Assembly: GCA_038239485.1 (NCBI GenBank)
Contig: JBBSET010000041.1
Location: forward strand, 1-36,082
Origin: DASQEH01 sp038239485
GTDB lineage: Bacteria; Actinomycetota; Actinomycetes; Propionibacteriales; Nocardioidaceae
Length of the DNA stretch: 36,082 nt
Reading direction: 5' to 3'
The notes under the pieces were generated by a model that saw only the letters and a list, made by a program, of their open reading frames with translations, ran no database searches and was not told where the DNA came from. Position 1 is the stretch's first letter; the number at the start of each line of letters is the position of its first letter. This document shows positions 22,164-34,815 of the stretch, piece by piece. The position numbers and the translations under genes are program-made.

Positions 22164-23609
22164 ATGGACGTCCTGGACATCGCCCGGTGGCAGTTCGGCA
22201 TCATCACCGTCTATCACTTCCTCTTTGTCCCGATCACCATCGGTCTGTCCGCCATCGTGGCGGGCCTCGAGACGGCGTGGCTCCGGACGAACCGGCCCGA
22301 CTACCTCAGACTCTCGAAGTTCTACGGGAAGCTGTTCCTCATCAACTTCGCCCTCGGCCTGGTGACCGGGATCGTGCAGGAGTTCCAGTTCGGCATGAAC
22401 TGGAGCGACTACTCGCGCTTCGTCGGCGATGTGTTCGGCGCCCCGCTCGCCATCGAGGGCCTGGCCGCGTTCTTCCTGGAGTCCACCTTCCTCGGGCTGT
22501 GGATCTTCGGCTGGGACCGGCTGCCGCGGCGGATCCATGCCGCGTGCATCTGGGTCGTCCACCTCGGGACTCTGTTGTCGGCGTACTTCATCTTGGCCGC
22601 GAACTCCTGGATGCAGCACCCGGTCGGCTACGCCTACAACCCCAGGACCGGGCGCGCCGAGCTGACGGACTTCTGGGCGGTGATGACGAACTCGACGCAG
22701 CTCGTCACCTTCCCCCATGTCATCGCGGCCTGCTATCTGACGGGCGGAACGTTCGTCGCCGGCGTCGCGGTGTGGCTGTTCGTCCGGCGCTCGACGGCCG
22801 AGCACGACCGGCCGATGTACCGGCGGGCGATCCAGATCGGCGCGGTGGTGATGATCCTGGGCGGTATCGGGGTGGCGGTCACAGGCGACGCCCAGGGCAA
22901 GATCATGACTGAGCAGCAGCCAATGAAGATGTCCGCGGCGGAGGCGCTGTACCAGACCAAACAGCCGGCGTCGTTCTCCATCTTCACCATCGGCACGCTC
23001 AACGGGTCGAAGGAGGTGTTCTCGATCCGGATTCCTCATCTGCTCTCCTTCCTCGCGACCGGAAGCTTCGACGGGAAGGTCGACGGCATCAACGACCTGC
23101 GGGCGAAGTACGAGAGGACCTACGGTCAAGACCCGGGAGCGCAGTACTACTCGGCAGACGGCTACGTCCCGATCATCCCCGTGACCTACTGGTCGTTCCG
23201 GCTGATGATCGGGCTGGGGATGGCAGCGGCGACAGCGGGAGCCCTGTTGCTGTGGCTGTTTCGACGGGGACACTCGCTCGTGGATCCGCGCTGGGCCTGG
23301 ATCGCCATCGCGCTGCCCATCATGGCCGACCTCGGCAACACCTTCGGCTGGATCTTCACCGAGATGGGTCGTCAGCCATGGGTCGTCTTCGGGTTGATGA
23401 CCACGGCGCAAGGGGTGTCGCCGGGCGTCAGTGTCGCTCAGGCGCTCACGTCGCTGATCGCGCTCGTGCTCGTCTACGCCGTGCTGATGGTCGTCGAGGT
23501 CGGCCTGCTCGTGAAGACCATCCGCGCGGGTGCGGACCCCTTCGAGGAGCCGCCGGACCCGTCGTCCTCCGACCACGACGCCGACCGCCCGCTGGCGTTC
23601 GCGTACTGA
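22164..23609 (+). CDS. cydA: Cytochrome bd ubiquinol/menaquinol oxidase subunit I
   Basis: CydA carries the quinol site and the three hemes of the bd oxidase, an oxygen-reducing terminal oxidase of the cell membrane used at low oxygen or under stress. His18 (TVYHFLFVP) and His185 (TFPHVIAAC) and Met401 (TEMGRQPW) match the heme ligands, and IEGLAAFFLESTF carries the conserved acidic residues. About nine membrane helices; 481 aa. GGAGGTG precedes the ATG by about six bases. Upstream TAACGT (22111) and a CTAC-GAGGA-GTAG repeat (22125-22137) may be promoter and operator. First of cydA-cydB-cydDC. Confidence 0.96.
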   Translation: MDVLDIARWQFGIITVYHFLFVPITIGLSAIVAGLETAWLRTNRPDYLRLSKFYGKLFLINFALGLVTGIVQEFQFGMNWSDYSRFVGDVFGAPLAIEGLAAFFLESTFLGLWIFGWDRLPRRIHAACIWVVHLGTLLSAYFILAANSWMQHPVGYAYNPRTGRAELTDFWAVMTNSTQLVTFPHVIAACYLTGGTFVAGVAVWLFVRRSTAEHDRPMYRRAIQIGAVVMILGGIGVAVTGDAQGKIMTEQQPMKMSAAEALYQTKQPASFSIFTIGTLNGSKEVFSIRIPHLLSFLATGSFDGKVDGINDLRAKYERTYGQDPGAQYYSADGYVPIIPVTYWSFRLMIGLGMAAATAGALLLWLFRRGHSLVDPRWAWIAIALPIMADLGNTFGWIFTEMGRQPWVVFGLMTTAQGVSPGVSVAQALTSLIALVLVYAVLMVVEVGLLVKTIRAGADPFEEPPDPSSSDHDADRPLAFAY

Positions 23610-23630
23610 CGACAAGGGGCTGACAGGGCA

Positions 23631-24662
23631 ATGGAGCTCACGACCGTCTGGTTCGTCATCATCGCGGCGCTCTGGGTCGGCTACTTCGTGTTGGAGGGCT
23701 TCGACTTCGGGGTCGGCATGCTGCTTCCCTTCCTCGCGCATGGTGAGGTCGAGCGCCGCGTCATGATCAACACGATCGGTCCGCTGTGGGACGGCAACGA
23801 GGTCTGGCTTTTGGTGGCCGGCGGAGCCACCTTCGCAGCCTTCCCGCAGTGGTACGCCACGCTCTTCAGCGGTTTCTACCTGCCGCTGCTCCTGATCCTG
23901 CTCGGGCTCATCGTGCGGGGAGTGGCGTTCGAGTACCGGCACAAGCGCGACGAAGCCCGGTGGCGGGCCCGCTGGGACGCCGCGATCTTCGTCGGCTCCG
24001 TCGTCCCGTCAGTCCTGTGGGGCGTCGCCTTCGCCAACATCGTCCGAGGTGTCGACATCGACGCTGCGCAGAACTTCGTCGGCTCGACCTTCGACCTTCT
24101 CAACCCGTTCGGCCTGCTCGGAGGCGTCACCACCACCTTGCTGTTCCTCACTCATGGGGCCTTGTTCATCGCGCTCAAGACCGACGGGGAGATCCGCCAC
24201 CGCGCGCGCCGGCTGGCGATCCGGCTCGGACTGGCGGCCGCCGTCGTGGCGGTCGCCTTCATGGCCTGGGCCCAGTCGCTGAGCGGCAACGCCGGGTCGC
24301 TGGTGATGTTCGCGGTCGCGGCGGTCTCCCTTCTTGCGGGCCTCGCGGCCGCGTCGTGGGGCCTCGAGGGCTGGGGGTTCGCCGGAACCTTCGCGACGAT
24401 CGGGATCGCTGTCGGGGCGCTGTTCGTCGCCCTGTTCCCCGACGTCATGCCGTCGTCGTTGAGTGCCGCCTACTCGCTCACGACGACCAACGCCGCCGCG
24501 ACCCACTACTCGCTGCAGGTGATGACCGTCGTCGCGATCATCTTCGCCCCCATCGTCTTGGCCTACGAGGCGTGGACGTACTGGGTGTTCCGGCGGCGGA
24601 TCAGTACCCACCACATCCCCGGCGACGTGGTGGCGTCGGACCCGCTGTCGCAGCAGACGTGA
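23631..24662 (+). CDS. cydB: Cytochrome bd oxidase subunit II
   Basis: CydB is the second membrane subunit. It opens with LTTVWFVIIAALWVGYFVLEGFDFGVGML, the usual CydB start with the E-G-F-D-F-G-V-G motif, then GPLWDGNEVWL and RGVAFEYRHK, all conserved. Eight or nine membrane helices; 343 aa, normal length. The gap to cydA is 21 bases, with a weak AGGG ribosome site. Its stop overlaps the cydDC GTG by four bases, so oxidase and assembly exporter are translationally coupled. Confidence 0.96.
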   Translation: MELTTVWFVIIAALWVGYFVLEGFDFGVGMLLPFLAHGEVERRVMINTIGPLWDGNEVWLLVAGGATFAAFPQWYATLFSGFYLPLLLILLGLIVRGVAFEYRHKRDEARWRARWDAAIFVGSVVPSVLWGVAFANIVRGVDIDAAQNFVGSTFDLLNPFGLLGGVTTTLLFLTHGALFIALKTDGEIRHRARRLAIRLGLAAAVVAVAFMAWAQSLSGNAGSLVMFAVAAVSLLAGLAAASWGLEGWGFAGTFATIGIAVGALFVALFPDVMPSSLSAAYSLTTTNAAATHYSLQVMTVVAIIFAPIVLAYEAWTYWVFRRRISTHHIPGDVVASDPLSQQT

Positions 24663-27600
24663 CCCTGCTGGATCCCGCGGCCCTTCGGCTGCTGCGGCCG
24701 GCGCGCCGTGACCTCGTCACCGTCGTCGTCGCGTCCGGCGTCCAGAGCCTGCTCGTGATCGCTCAGGCGTTCGCGGTGGCGGCGATGATCGTGGCGTTGA
24801 CGCGAGGCGACGACCTGTGGGGCTGGGGCGCGGTCGTGACCGCGGTGGTGGCCGCCCGGGCCGCCGTCGGCTGGCTCGGCGACGCGATGGCGGCCAGGGC
24901 CGCGGCCACGGTCGGGGTCAGCATCCGGCGGCAGGTGCTGGCGCGCGCATTGGATCTCGGGCCGCAGTGGCTCGCGGCGCGCAGCACCGGATCGCTGGTC
25001 GCACTGGCGACTCGCGGCGTCAGTGCGATAGAGCCGTACCTGACCCGGTACCTCCCGGCTTTGCTGCTGGCTGTCACGCTGCCGCTCCTCACCGTCGTCG
25101 CGATCGGCACCCAGGACCTGCTCAGCGCGGTGATCGTCGTGGCCACCCTGCCCCTCGTGCCGGCCTTCGCCGCGCTGATCGGCTGGGTCACGCAAGCGCG
25201 GGCACAGCGTCAGTGGCGGGAGCTGGCGGTGCTCGCGGGCCACTTCCTCGACGTGGTGAGCGGGCTGCCGACGCTGGTGGCGTTCCGTCGGGCGGATCAC
25301 CAGACCGCGACCATCCGGGCGATCACCCACCGCCATCGTCGCGCGACGCTCGACACACTTCGATTGTCGTTCGCGTCGTCGGCCGTTCTGGAGCTGATCG
25401 CGACCATCTCGGTCGCCCTTGTCGCGGTCTCGGTGGGGCTGCGGCTGGCGGCGGGACACCTTGACCTCAGAACCGCTCTGGTAGTACTCCTACTCGCGCC
25501 CGAGGCGTACTGGCCGCTGCGCCGGGTGGGGGCGGAGTTCCACGCCGCAGCGGAGGGGAACGCCACCTTCGCCGACGTCTCCGCACTGCTCGCCGAGGAG
25601 CCCGCCTGGGCCGGCGGGACCAGCGTGGTGGACCTGCGACGAGCGGTCATCTCGCTCCACGACGTCTCGGTCACGTATCCCGCGCGCGCGTGCTCGGCGC
25701 TCGCACCGGTGACCGTCGCCATCGCGCCAGGCGAGCTGGTGGCCGTCGCGGGTCCCTCGGGCGCCGGCAAGTCCACCCTGCTGAGCGTGCTCGCCAGCCA
25801 GCTCGCCGCGACCGGCGGCCGCGTCGAGATCGGGGGAGTGCCGCTGGCGGAGGTGGAGCGACGGAGTCTGATGGAACAGGTCGCCTGGCATCCCCAACGG
25901 CCCTGGATCGCGACCGGCACGGTCGCCGACAACGTCCGGCTGGGGCGCCTCGAGGCCACCGAGGCCGAGGTATGGGCGGCCCTTCGACGCGTCGGCCTGG
26001 CTGACGTCGTCACGGCGCTGCCGGGGGGTCTTGCCGCCGACGTCGCAGAGGACGGCCGAGCGCTCTCGGCAGGGCAGCGCGCCAGGCTCGCCCTGGCCCG
26101 CGTCGTCGTGGCGGACCGCCCGGTCGCCCTGCTCGACGAGCCCACGGCCCATCTGGACGTCGAGACGGAGGCTGTGGTGCTGGCGACACTGCGATGGCTC
26201 GCCGAACGCTCGACGGTGGTGGTCGTTGCCCACCGGCAGGCGGTGCTCGACATCGCCGACCGGGTCGTCGTACTCGCTGCCGCGCCGGCCCCGGTGGCGT
26301 CGCATCGACGTGTCGGGCCGGGTCTGGACCCACGGCCACCACCTCGACCGCCGACCGCGGGTGGACGCGAGGCGGCGGAGGACGCCGCCGATGCCGGTGG
26401 CGGCGTCCGGCTCTGGCTCGGGATGGCGCTCGGTGCCGGTGCCGCCACGGCCGGGGTCGCGCTGACGGCGACCGCCGGGTGGCTGATCGTGAGGGCGTCC
26501 GAGCGACCTCCCGTCCTGGTCCTCCTCGTCGCCATCGTCGCTGTCCGGACCTTCGGCATCGCCCGGCCGCTGCTGCGGTACCTCGAGCGGCTCGTCTCCC
26601 ATGACGCCGCGCTCCGCACCTTGGCCGACAAGCGCGCTCAGGTGTACTCGGCGCTGGTCCCGCTCACCCCGGCGGCGCTTGGCCGGCGGCGCGGCGACGT
26701 GTTGGCCGGCGTCGTCGACGACGTCGACGCCTTCGTCGACCGGCGGCTGCGGGTCTTGTCTCCCGTCGCCACCGCCGCGGCCGTTGCCGTAGCAGCGGTC
26801 GTCGCAGCCTGGTTGCTGGACGGCCGGTCCGCGCTGGTACTCGCCACTGCCCTTCTCCTTGCAGGTGGCGGCAGCCTGGCAGGCAGCAGGCTGGCTGTCT
26901 CGCGGGCCGAGGCGGACTTCGTGGACCGGCGCGCCGAGCTGTCCCACCGGGTGACCGAGGTGCTGCGCGGCTCGGCCGAGCTGACGGCCTGGGGTGCGGC
27001 GCCGGCCGCACTCGACGCGGTCGACGACGCGGGTACCGGTGCGGCCTCCTGCGCGGTCCGTTCCTCGGCCGGCGCAGCGGCCGCCCGCTGGTGGGCCACC
27101 CTCGTCCTCGGCGTGGCCGTGGCCGCGACCGCCCTGGTGGTGGCATCTGGCGTCGGCACCACCGTGACCCCGGCGCTGGCGGCGCTGCTGGTGCTGATCC
27201 CCCTGGGACTGCTCGACGTCGTGACCCCGCTCGCCGATGCTGGCGCGATCTCCGCTCGCAGCGAACGCGCGCTGCACCGACTCGACGAGACCCTGGCTGC
27301 CAGGCCGGCCGTCGTCGAGCCACAGGAGCCGGTGGCGCTCCCGTTGGCGCCGTCGCGAACGCGAGACAGCCGAACGCACGGGCGGTCGGTCGAGCTACGC
27401 GACGCCACCCTCGGCTGGGGCGCGACACCCGTGGTCGCCGGCCTCGACCTCGACATCCGCCCCGGTCGCCGGGTCGGGGTCGTCGGGCCGTCCGGAAGCG
27501 GTAAGTCGACCTTGGCAGCCGCCTTGCTTCGCTTCCTCGACCCGCTCGACGGCACGATCGCGCTCGACGGTTGCGACCTGCGGCAGCTGCGTACGGCCGA

Positions 27601-28051
27601 CGTCCGAGGATGCGTCGGCCTCGTCGACGACGACCCGCACATCTTCGCCTCGACCTTGGCGGAGAACGTCCGCCTGGCCCGTCCCGAGGCGTCCGACGAA
27701 GACGTCCAGGCGGTGCTGGACCGGGCGCACCTGGGCGCGTGGTCGCGGTCGCTCCCTGCCGGGCTCGGCACCTTCGTCGGCGACGGCGCTGCTGCGGTGT
27801 CGGGTGGGGAGCGGGCCCGGATCGCGCTGGCCAGGTCGCTGCTGGCCGACCAGCCCGTCCTCGTCCTCGACGAGCCGACCGCTCACTTGGACGCCGCCAC
27901 CGCGCGGGCCGTGATCGCTGACCTGTTCGACGCGTCGGGCGGCCGCTCGGTCATCGTGATCAGCCACCGGCGCGAGGACCTGGAGCAGGTCGACCAGGTG
28001 CTCGACCTGGCGGTGATCGCGGCCCGTACCCCGAAGCAGCCTCTCCCCTAA
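24659..28051 (+). CDS. cydDC: Fused CydD-CydC ABC exporter, 1130 aa
   Basis: CydDC is a thiol (cysteine/glutathione) and heme-related ABC exporter needed to assemble cytochrome bd. Here both halves are one chain. CydD half: membrane helices about 20-310, Walker A GPSGAGKST (365-373), signature LSAGQ, Walker B ALLDEPTAHLD. CydC half: helices about 575-880, Walker A GPSGSGKST (943-951), signature VSGGE, Walker B LVLDEP and H-loop SHRRED. Both sites look active. The frame is open further upstream to 23786, but GTG 24659 gives the GTGA overlap with cydB. Actinobacteria such as Streptomyces are known to fuse these genes. Confidence 0.95.
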   Translation: MTLLDPAALRLLRPARRDLVTVVVASGVQSLLVIAQAFAVAAMIVALTRGDDLWGWGAVVTAVVAARAAVGWLGDAMAARAAATVGVSIRRQVLARALDLGPQWLAARSTGSLVALATRGVSAIEPYLTRYLPALLLAVTLPLLTVVAIGTQDLLSAVIVVATLPLVPAFAALIGWVTQARAQRQWRELAVLAGHFLDVVSGLPTLVAFRRADHQTATIRAITHRHRRATLDTLRLSFASSAVLELIATISVALVAVSVGLRLAAGHLDLRTALVVLLLAPEAYWPLRRVGAEFHAAAEGNATFADVSALLAEEPAWAGGTSVVDLRRAVISLHDVSVTYPARACSALAPVTVAIAPGELVAVAGPSGAGKSTLLSVLASQLAATGGRVEIGGVPLAEVERRSLMEQVAWHPQRPWIATGTVADNVRLGRLEATEAEVWAALRRVGLADVVTALPGGLAADVAEDGRALSAGQRARLALARVVVADRPVALLDEPTAHLDVETEAVVLATLRWLAERSTVVVVAHRQAVLDIADRVVVLAAAPAPVASHRRVGPGLDPRPPPRPPTAGGREAAEDAADAGGGVRLWLGMALGAGAATAGVALTATAGWLIVRASERPPVLVLLVAIVAVRTFGIARPLLRYLERLVSHDAALRTLADKRAQVYSALVPLTPAALGRRRGDVLAGVVDDVDAFVDRRLRVLSPVATAAAVAVAAVVAAWLLDGRSALVLATALLLAGGGSLAGSRLAVSRAEADFVDRRAELSHRVTEVLRGSAELTAWGAAPAALDAVDDAGTGAASCAVRSSAGAAAARWWATLVLGVAVAATALVVASGVGTTVTPALAALLVLIPLGLLDVVTPLADAGAISARSERALHRLDETLAARPAVVEPQEPVALPLAPSRTRDSRTHGRSVELRDATLGWGATPVVAGLDLDIRPGRRVGVVGPSGSGKSTLAAALLRFLDPLDGTIALDGCDLRQLRTADVRGCVGLVDDDPHIFASTLAENVRLARPEASDEDVQAVLDRAHLGAWSRSLPAGLGTFVGDGAAAVSGGERARIALARSLLADQPVLVLDEPTAHLDAATARAVIADLFDASGGRSVIVISHRREDLEQVDQVLDLAVIAARTPKQPLP

Positions 28052-28113
28052 GGTGTTGCCCTAGCCAGTCGACGGCCCCGAACCGGGCCCTGTCGCGACG
28101 CCCGGAGGCCGAC

Positions 28114-28905
28114 ATGAGCGAGCCGCGCAAGACCTTCGTCGTCAGTGATCCGCACGGTCACCGCACCGAGCTCGAGGCTGCACTGCGGGCCGGGGGTCTC
28201 GTCGACGGACGCGGGAACTGGTCGGCGGGGGAGACGACGCTGTGGTTCCTCGGGGACTTCCTCGACCGCGGGCCCGACGGCGTCGGCGTGGTCGAGCTGG
28301 TGATGCAGCTGCAGCGGCAGTCGGCCGAGTCCGGCGGCCTGGTCGGAGCGTTGTTGGGCAACCACGAGGTGCTGGCGGTCGGGATGTACCGGTTCGGGGA
28401 GATCAGGGCGTCAGCCGTATCGCGGGAGACACGGCAGGTCCAGCAGATGTGGTATCGGAACGGCGGCAACGTCGACGACCAGCTGCGGCTGAGCGACGAC
28501 CACGTGAGCTGGCTGACCTCCCTGCCGGCGATGACTCTCGAGGGCCGCCACCTGTTGCAGCATTCCGACACGCTGCTCTACCTGACCTACGGCAGCACCA
28601 TCGACGAGATCAACGCGACCTTGACGGCGACACTGGCCGGTGACATCGACGACTGGTGGGAGTGCTGGAGCCGGCTGACCCACCGTCATGAGTTCGTCGA
28701 CAACGGCCCACCCGCCGTTCGTGAGCTGACCGGGCGGCTCGGCGGGAGCCGGATCGTGCACGGCCACAGCATCATCGCCGACATCCTCCACGTGGAGCCG
28801 TACCAGGTCACCGGTCCCTACCTGTATGCCGAGGGCACCGCGCTGGCGATCGACGGCGGCCTCTACGCCGGCGGGCCGCTGCTGGTGGTCGACCTCGACA
28901 GCTGA
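28114..28905 (+). CDS. Calcineurin-like metallophosphoesterase, 263 aa
   Basis: All metal-binding blocks of the calcineurin-like family are visible: SDPHGH (Asp12, His14), GDFLDRG (Asp48, Asp51), GNHE (Asn83, His84) and the C-terminal HGHS (His216, His218). It is cytoplasmic, with no signal peptide. Such enzymes act on phosphoproteins, dinucleotides or diadenosine tetraphosphate; the substrate cannot be told. The DPHG opening, in place of the more common DIHG or DTHG, resembles ApaH/serine-protein-phosphatase-like members. ATG 28114 follows GGAGG by about five bases. A small GGCCC/GGGCC hairpin lies before it, after cydDC. Confidence 0.9.
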   Translation: MSEPRKTFVVSDPHGHRTELEAALRAGGLVDGRGNWSAGETTLWFLGDFLDRGPDGVGVVELVMQLQRQSAESGGLVGALLGNHEVLAVGMYRFGEIRASAVSRETRQVQQMWYRNGGNVDDQLRLSDDHVSWLTSLPAMTLEGRHLLQHSDTLLYLTYGSTIDEINATLTATLAGDIDDWWECWSRLTHRHEFVDNGPPAVRELTGRLGGSRIVHGHSIIADILHVEPYQVTGPYLYAEGTALAIDGGLYAGGPLLVVDLDS

Positions 28906-28907
28906 CC

Positions 28908-28913
28908 TAAGGT
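28908..28913 (+). promoter_or_regulatory. TAAGGT box before the acetyltransferase gene
   Basis: CCTAAGGTGT occurs here, eight bases before the ATG at 28922, and the same ten bases recur at 28048-28057 after cydDC. The box fits a -10 element giving a near-leaderless transcript. Confidence 0.4.
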
Positions 28914-28921
28914 GTCGGTCC

Positions 28922-30079
28922 ATGGAGACCAGGGCGATCGACCCCGCCGACATCGGTCGAAGCTACGACATCCGTACCCGTGCCTTCGGTCTGCACCCGT
29001 CAGCAGAGCGACCGGAGTGGGAGAGGCGCGCCCAGGAGGCGATCGACGAAGGGCGCAGCGTCGGCGTCTATGACGGACGTCTGCTGGTCGGGCGGGCGAT
29101 GATCTGGCCGTTCCGCCAGTGGTGGGGAGGTCGTGCCGTACCGATGGCGGGGGTGGCCGGCGTCGTCGTCTCGCCGGAGTACCGCGGCCGAGGTGTCGGC
29201 ACTGCCCTGATGCGCGGCCTGATCGCGCGCGGGCGCGACCTCGGCTTCGCGCTGTCGGCCCTCTATCCGGCAACGGTCCCCGTCTATCGCGGGCTGGGCT
29301 GGGAGCTCGCCGGCAGCCAGTACCGCGTGACGATCGAGACAGGTCTGCTACGGGCCCTTCGTGGCGGAGCGGTCGCCGTGCGCGAGGCCGGACCCGACGA
29401 TGCTCCCTGGATGCTCGACCTGATGCGTTCCCAGTACCAGGCCGGCCGGGCGTGCGGTCCCAAGGACGAGACCGAGCAGGAGCTGCGTGCGGAGCTCGCC
29501 GACGACGCCGTCTTCGCCTACCGGGCCGAGCACGGGTACGTGATCTATGGCTGGGAGGGCCGCGACCTCGTCGTTCACCAGATCCTGGCCGCCGACGCGC
29601 CCACCGCCAGGGCGCTGTGGGCCGTGGTCGGCTCCGGGTCGTCGATCGCCAAGAGCGTGCGCGCCTACCTCGCGCCGGACGACCCGGTGCACCTGCTGGT
29701 CGGTGAGCCGGTGTTGTCCGCCGTCGACCGGAGCCGCTGGATGCTGCGCTGCCTCGACGCGACGACGGCGGTCCCCGGACGTGGCTTCCCGGCCGGGCTG
29801 TCGGTCGACGTACCGTTGGCGATCGACGATCCGGAGGTTGCAGAGAACTGCGTCAGTGGGCGGCTTCGTGTCGAGGACGGACATGGTGAGCTCGTGGCCG
29901 GACCCCTCGAGGTGGATCCGGTCCGGCTGGGGCCGAACGGTCTGGCTGCGCTGTATGCCGGCACCTCGGTGAGCGCACTCGTCGGCGCCGGGCTCGCAGT
30001 GGGCGGCGACGCGGACAGCCTGGCGCAGCTCGCCGCCGCGTTCGCCGGGCGCCCCGCCTTCCTGCTGGAGTACTTCTGA
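28922..30079 (+). CDS. Eis-like GNAT acetyltransferase, 385 aa
   Basis: The first 150 residues are a GNAT domain with the acetyl-CoA loop in VVSPEYRGRGVGTALMRGL and a YPATVPVYRGLGWE stretch. A second GNAT-like domain follows (to about 290), and then a sterol-carrier-protein-like C-terminus ending LLEYF. This three-part layout and length match the Eis/enhanced-intracellular-survival family, which acetylates amines such as aminoglycosides or protein lysines. The final carboxylate often completes the active site. The substrate is not known. ATG at 28922, 16 bases after the phosphoesterase. Confidence 0.9.
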   Translation: METRAIDPADIGRSYDIRTRAFGLHPSAERPEWERRAQEAIDEGRSVGVYDGRLLVGRAMIWPFRQWWGGRAVPMAGVAGVVVSPEYRGRGVGTALMRGLIARGRDLGFALSALYPATVPVYRGLGWELAGSQYRVTIETGLLRALRGGAVAVREAGPDDAPWMLDLMRSQYQAGRACGPKDETEQELRAELADDAVFAYRAEHGYVIYGWEGRDLVVHQILAADAPTARALWAVVGSGSSIAKSVRAYLAPDDPVHLLVGEPVLSAVDRSRWMLRCLDATTAVPGRGFPAGLSVDVPLAIDDPEVAENCVSGRLRVEDGHGELVAGPLEVDPVRLGPNGLAALYAGTSVSALVGAGLAVGGDADSLAQLAAAFAGRPAFLLEYF

Positions 30080-30149
30080 GCTCTCCACCAAGGGGGCATC
30101 CGCTCCGCCGCCGGGGCGTGTTACACATGAGACTGTTGTGACTATCGCG

Positions 30150-30155
30150 TAGCGT
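30150..30155 (+). promoter_or_regulatory. TAGCGT box before ftsK
   Basis: The box ends six bases before the ftsK ATG (30162). No ribosome site is visible in the gap, so a leaderless message is likely. Confidence 0.4.
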
Positions 30156-30161
30156 CGAGGC

Positions 30162-32713
<2,552 letters not shown>

Positions 32714-32714
<1 letters not shown>

Positions 32715-34723
32715 TGGCGTCAGGGGGAGCAAGCGCGACGGACGGGGTGACATCGCCTGACAGCGCGGTGCCGGCAGACCCGGCGCCCGACAGCGCACTG
32801 TCACGCAGCGATGTCGTCGTGCGCCGGCGCCGAATGCTGATGGCGGCCGCGGCCGTCGCCTCGTCAGCGCTGGCGGCGGGGTACCTCGTCCGGTTCTCGG
32901 CCACCGGCAGCCCTACCAGCGCCACGGTCGGCATTGCTCTCATCGTCATCGCGGTCTGCTTCGGCTACGCCTGGACCGATGCCCGCGTCCCGCTCCTCAT
33001 CGCCGACGCGACCGGTCTGCGTATCCGGCTCGGATCGGCCTGGACAGGGGTCCCGTGGGAGCTCGTCGACACGGTCACCGTGGAGGAGCGCGGGTCGCTC
33101 CGAGACGGCCAGGTCACGGTGGGTACCCTGGCGGGCGCCGACGTGCTGGCGGGAGCGAACCGGCGCACCCGGTGGGCAGCATGGCTCAACCGCTGGCTGT
33201 ACGACGCGCCACTCGTCGTCCCGTTCGGGCTCACCACCAGCGTCTCCGTAGCCGACCTCACCGGCTCGCTCGAGACGCTGTCGGCGGGTCGGGCGGCCGT
33301 CGTCGTCCTGAACGGCCCGGAGCCGGAACCTGAGGTGACCGTCGAGCTCAGCTTCCCGAGGGCGGCCGTCGACCCCGACCCTGCCCAGGCCACCGCCCCC
33401 GCTGACGAGCGGGCCACCGTTGCCGCCGCCGAGCGGGCCGCCGCCCCCGCCGACGAGCGGGCCACGGCACCCGCCGACGTGACGCCGGATGCGGCACCGG
33501 AGCTCCTCAGACCTCGGCGCCGGCACTGGATCTCGTTGGCACCCAGCCGGTTCGGTGCCCCGCGGACGTCGGTCGGCGACTATGCCTCGACACCGGCACG
33601 GCGCGAGGACGTCACGATTGCGGCTCGCTCCGGCGGCGCTACAGCAGGGTCGCTGGCGTTGTCCGAGCCCGTCGCCAGGGCAAGCCAGACACTGCCCGAG
33701 ATCTTGCAGCTGCGGCGACCCGCCGAGCCCGACCTCGGCCGCCGAGACGGCAGCGCCGGGGTCGACACCGCCGCAGGCACCAACGTCTCGCTCATCATCG
33801 ACGCCACCACCGATCTCACCGCCCGCGCCATGCAGCGGGTCCGCACCTCGCCGACGGTCCAGGTCGGCGCCGCGACCGCCCGGCCGTCGCGGCCGGAACT
33901 CGATGTTCCGATGTCGGGAACGGTGATCGGCGGGCGGCTGACCGAGGCACGCACGACCCTGGGCCTCTCCATCGACGAGCTCGCCGAGCGGACGCGGATC
34001 AGGCCGTACGTCATCGAGTCGATCGAGGTGGACGACTTCTCGCCGTGCGGCGGCGACTTCTACGCGCGAGGCCATCTGCGGATGCTGGCCCGCGTGCTCG
34101 GCGTCGACGGCGGGCCGCTGATCGAGGCCTACGACGAGCGGTTCGCGACGACGCCCGTGAACGCCCGGAAGGTCTTCGAGGTCGAGCTGGCGACGGGGTC
34201 GACGGGAATGGTGAGAGGAGGCGCGTCCGGCGCCAACTGGGGCGCGCTGATCGCGGCCGTGCTCGTCCTGCTTCTCATCTGGGGGGTGGCTCGCTATGTC
34301 ACGGGCAATGTCGGCCCCGCAGCGGCTCACCACTCGGCACAGCACGCGCACCATCGGTCCGGCCAGGTGTCGCCGCAGCCGCCGGCCCACGTCCGCCCGG
34401 CGCAGGCGCAGGTCAAGCTCACGGCCACTGGTGGCTCACGTGTCAAGGTGCTGGACGGGCGCGGCAAGGTGCTGTTCACCGGTGTCCTGGCTGCCGGCGG
34501 CGTGCAGAAGGTCAAAGGCCGGGCTCCGTTGCGCGTGCACGCTGCCGACGCCGGGGCCGTCAGGTTGAGTGTCAGGGGCAAGCCGCTCGGCCCGGTCGGC
34601 GCTGCGGGTGTACCCGGTCATCGACTCGTCCCCGCCGCCACCACCGACGGCACGCTGGCAGGGACCGCCCGTCGGGGCGCAGCATCGAACGGCGCCGCAG
34701 GTCTCGGCTCCTCCAGCGGCTAG
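32714..34723 (+). CDS. PH-like/RodZ-type fusion protein, 669 aa
   Basis: Residues 1-40 are polar, then two membrane helices (about 41-60 and 70-90) and a beta-rich segment with ADATGLRIRLGSAWTGVPWE that looks like a bacterial PH domain. A long Ala/Pro/Asp/Glu linker with APADERAT repeats follows (about 210-390). Residues 400-480 are a Cro-type HTH (RLTEARTTLGLSIDELAERT, then SIEVDDFSPCGGDFYARGHL), the hallmark of RodZ; one membrane helix is at 509-529, and the C-terminal domain (VKVLDGRGKVLFTGVLAAGG) is DUF4115-like. So a RodZ-like cell-shape protein is joined to a membrane PH-like module. It overlaps ftsK by one base. Confidence 0.85.
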
Positions 34724-34815
34724 CCGGGTCGACAAGCGTCGCTGGGACGGGCCGAGGGTCACCGAGCGCGAGTTTGTGCCGGACGCTGAGCCAGCGCGCA
34801 TACTGGAGGCACCTC

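Noticed and set aside
23786..24658. Upstream extension of the cydDC frame
   Set aside because: This part lies within cydB in another frame and is Arg/Pro/Gly-rich. GTG 24659 gives the expected four-base overlap.
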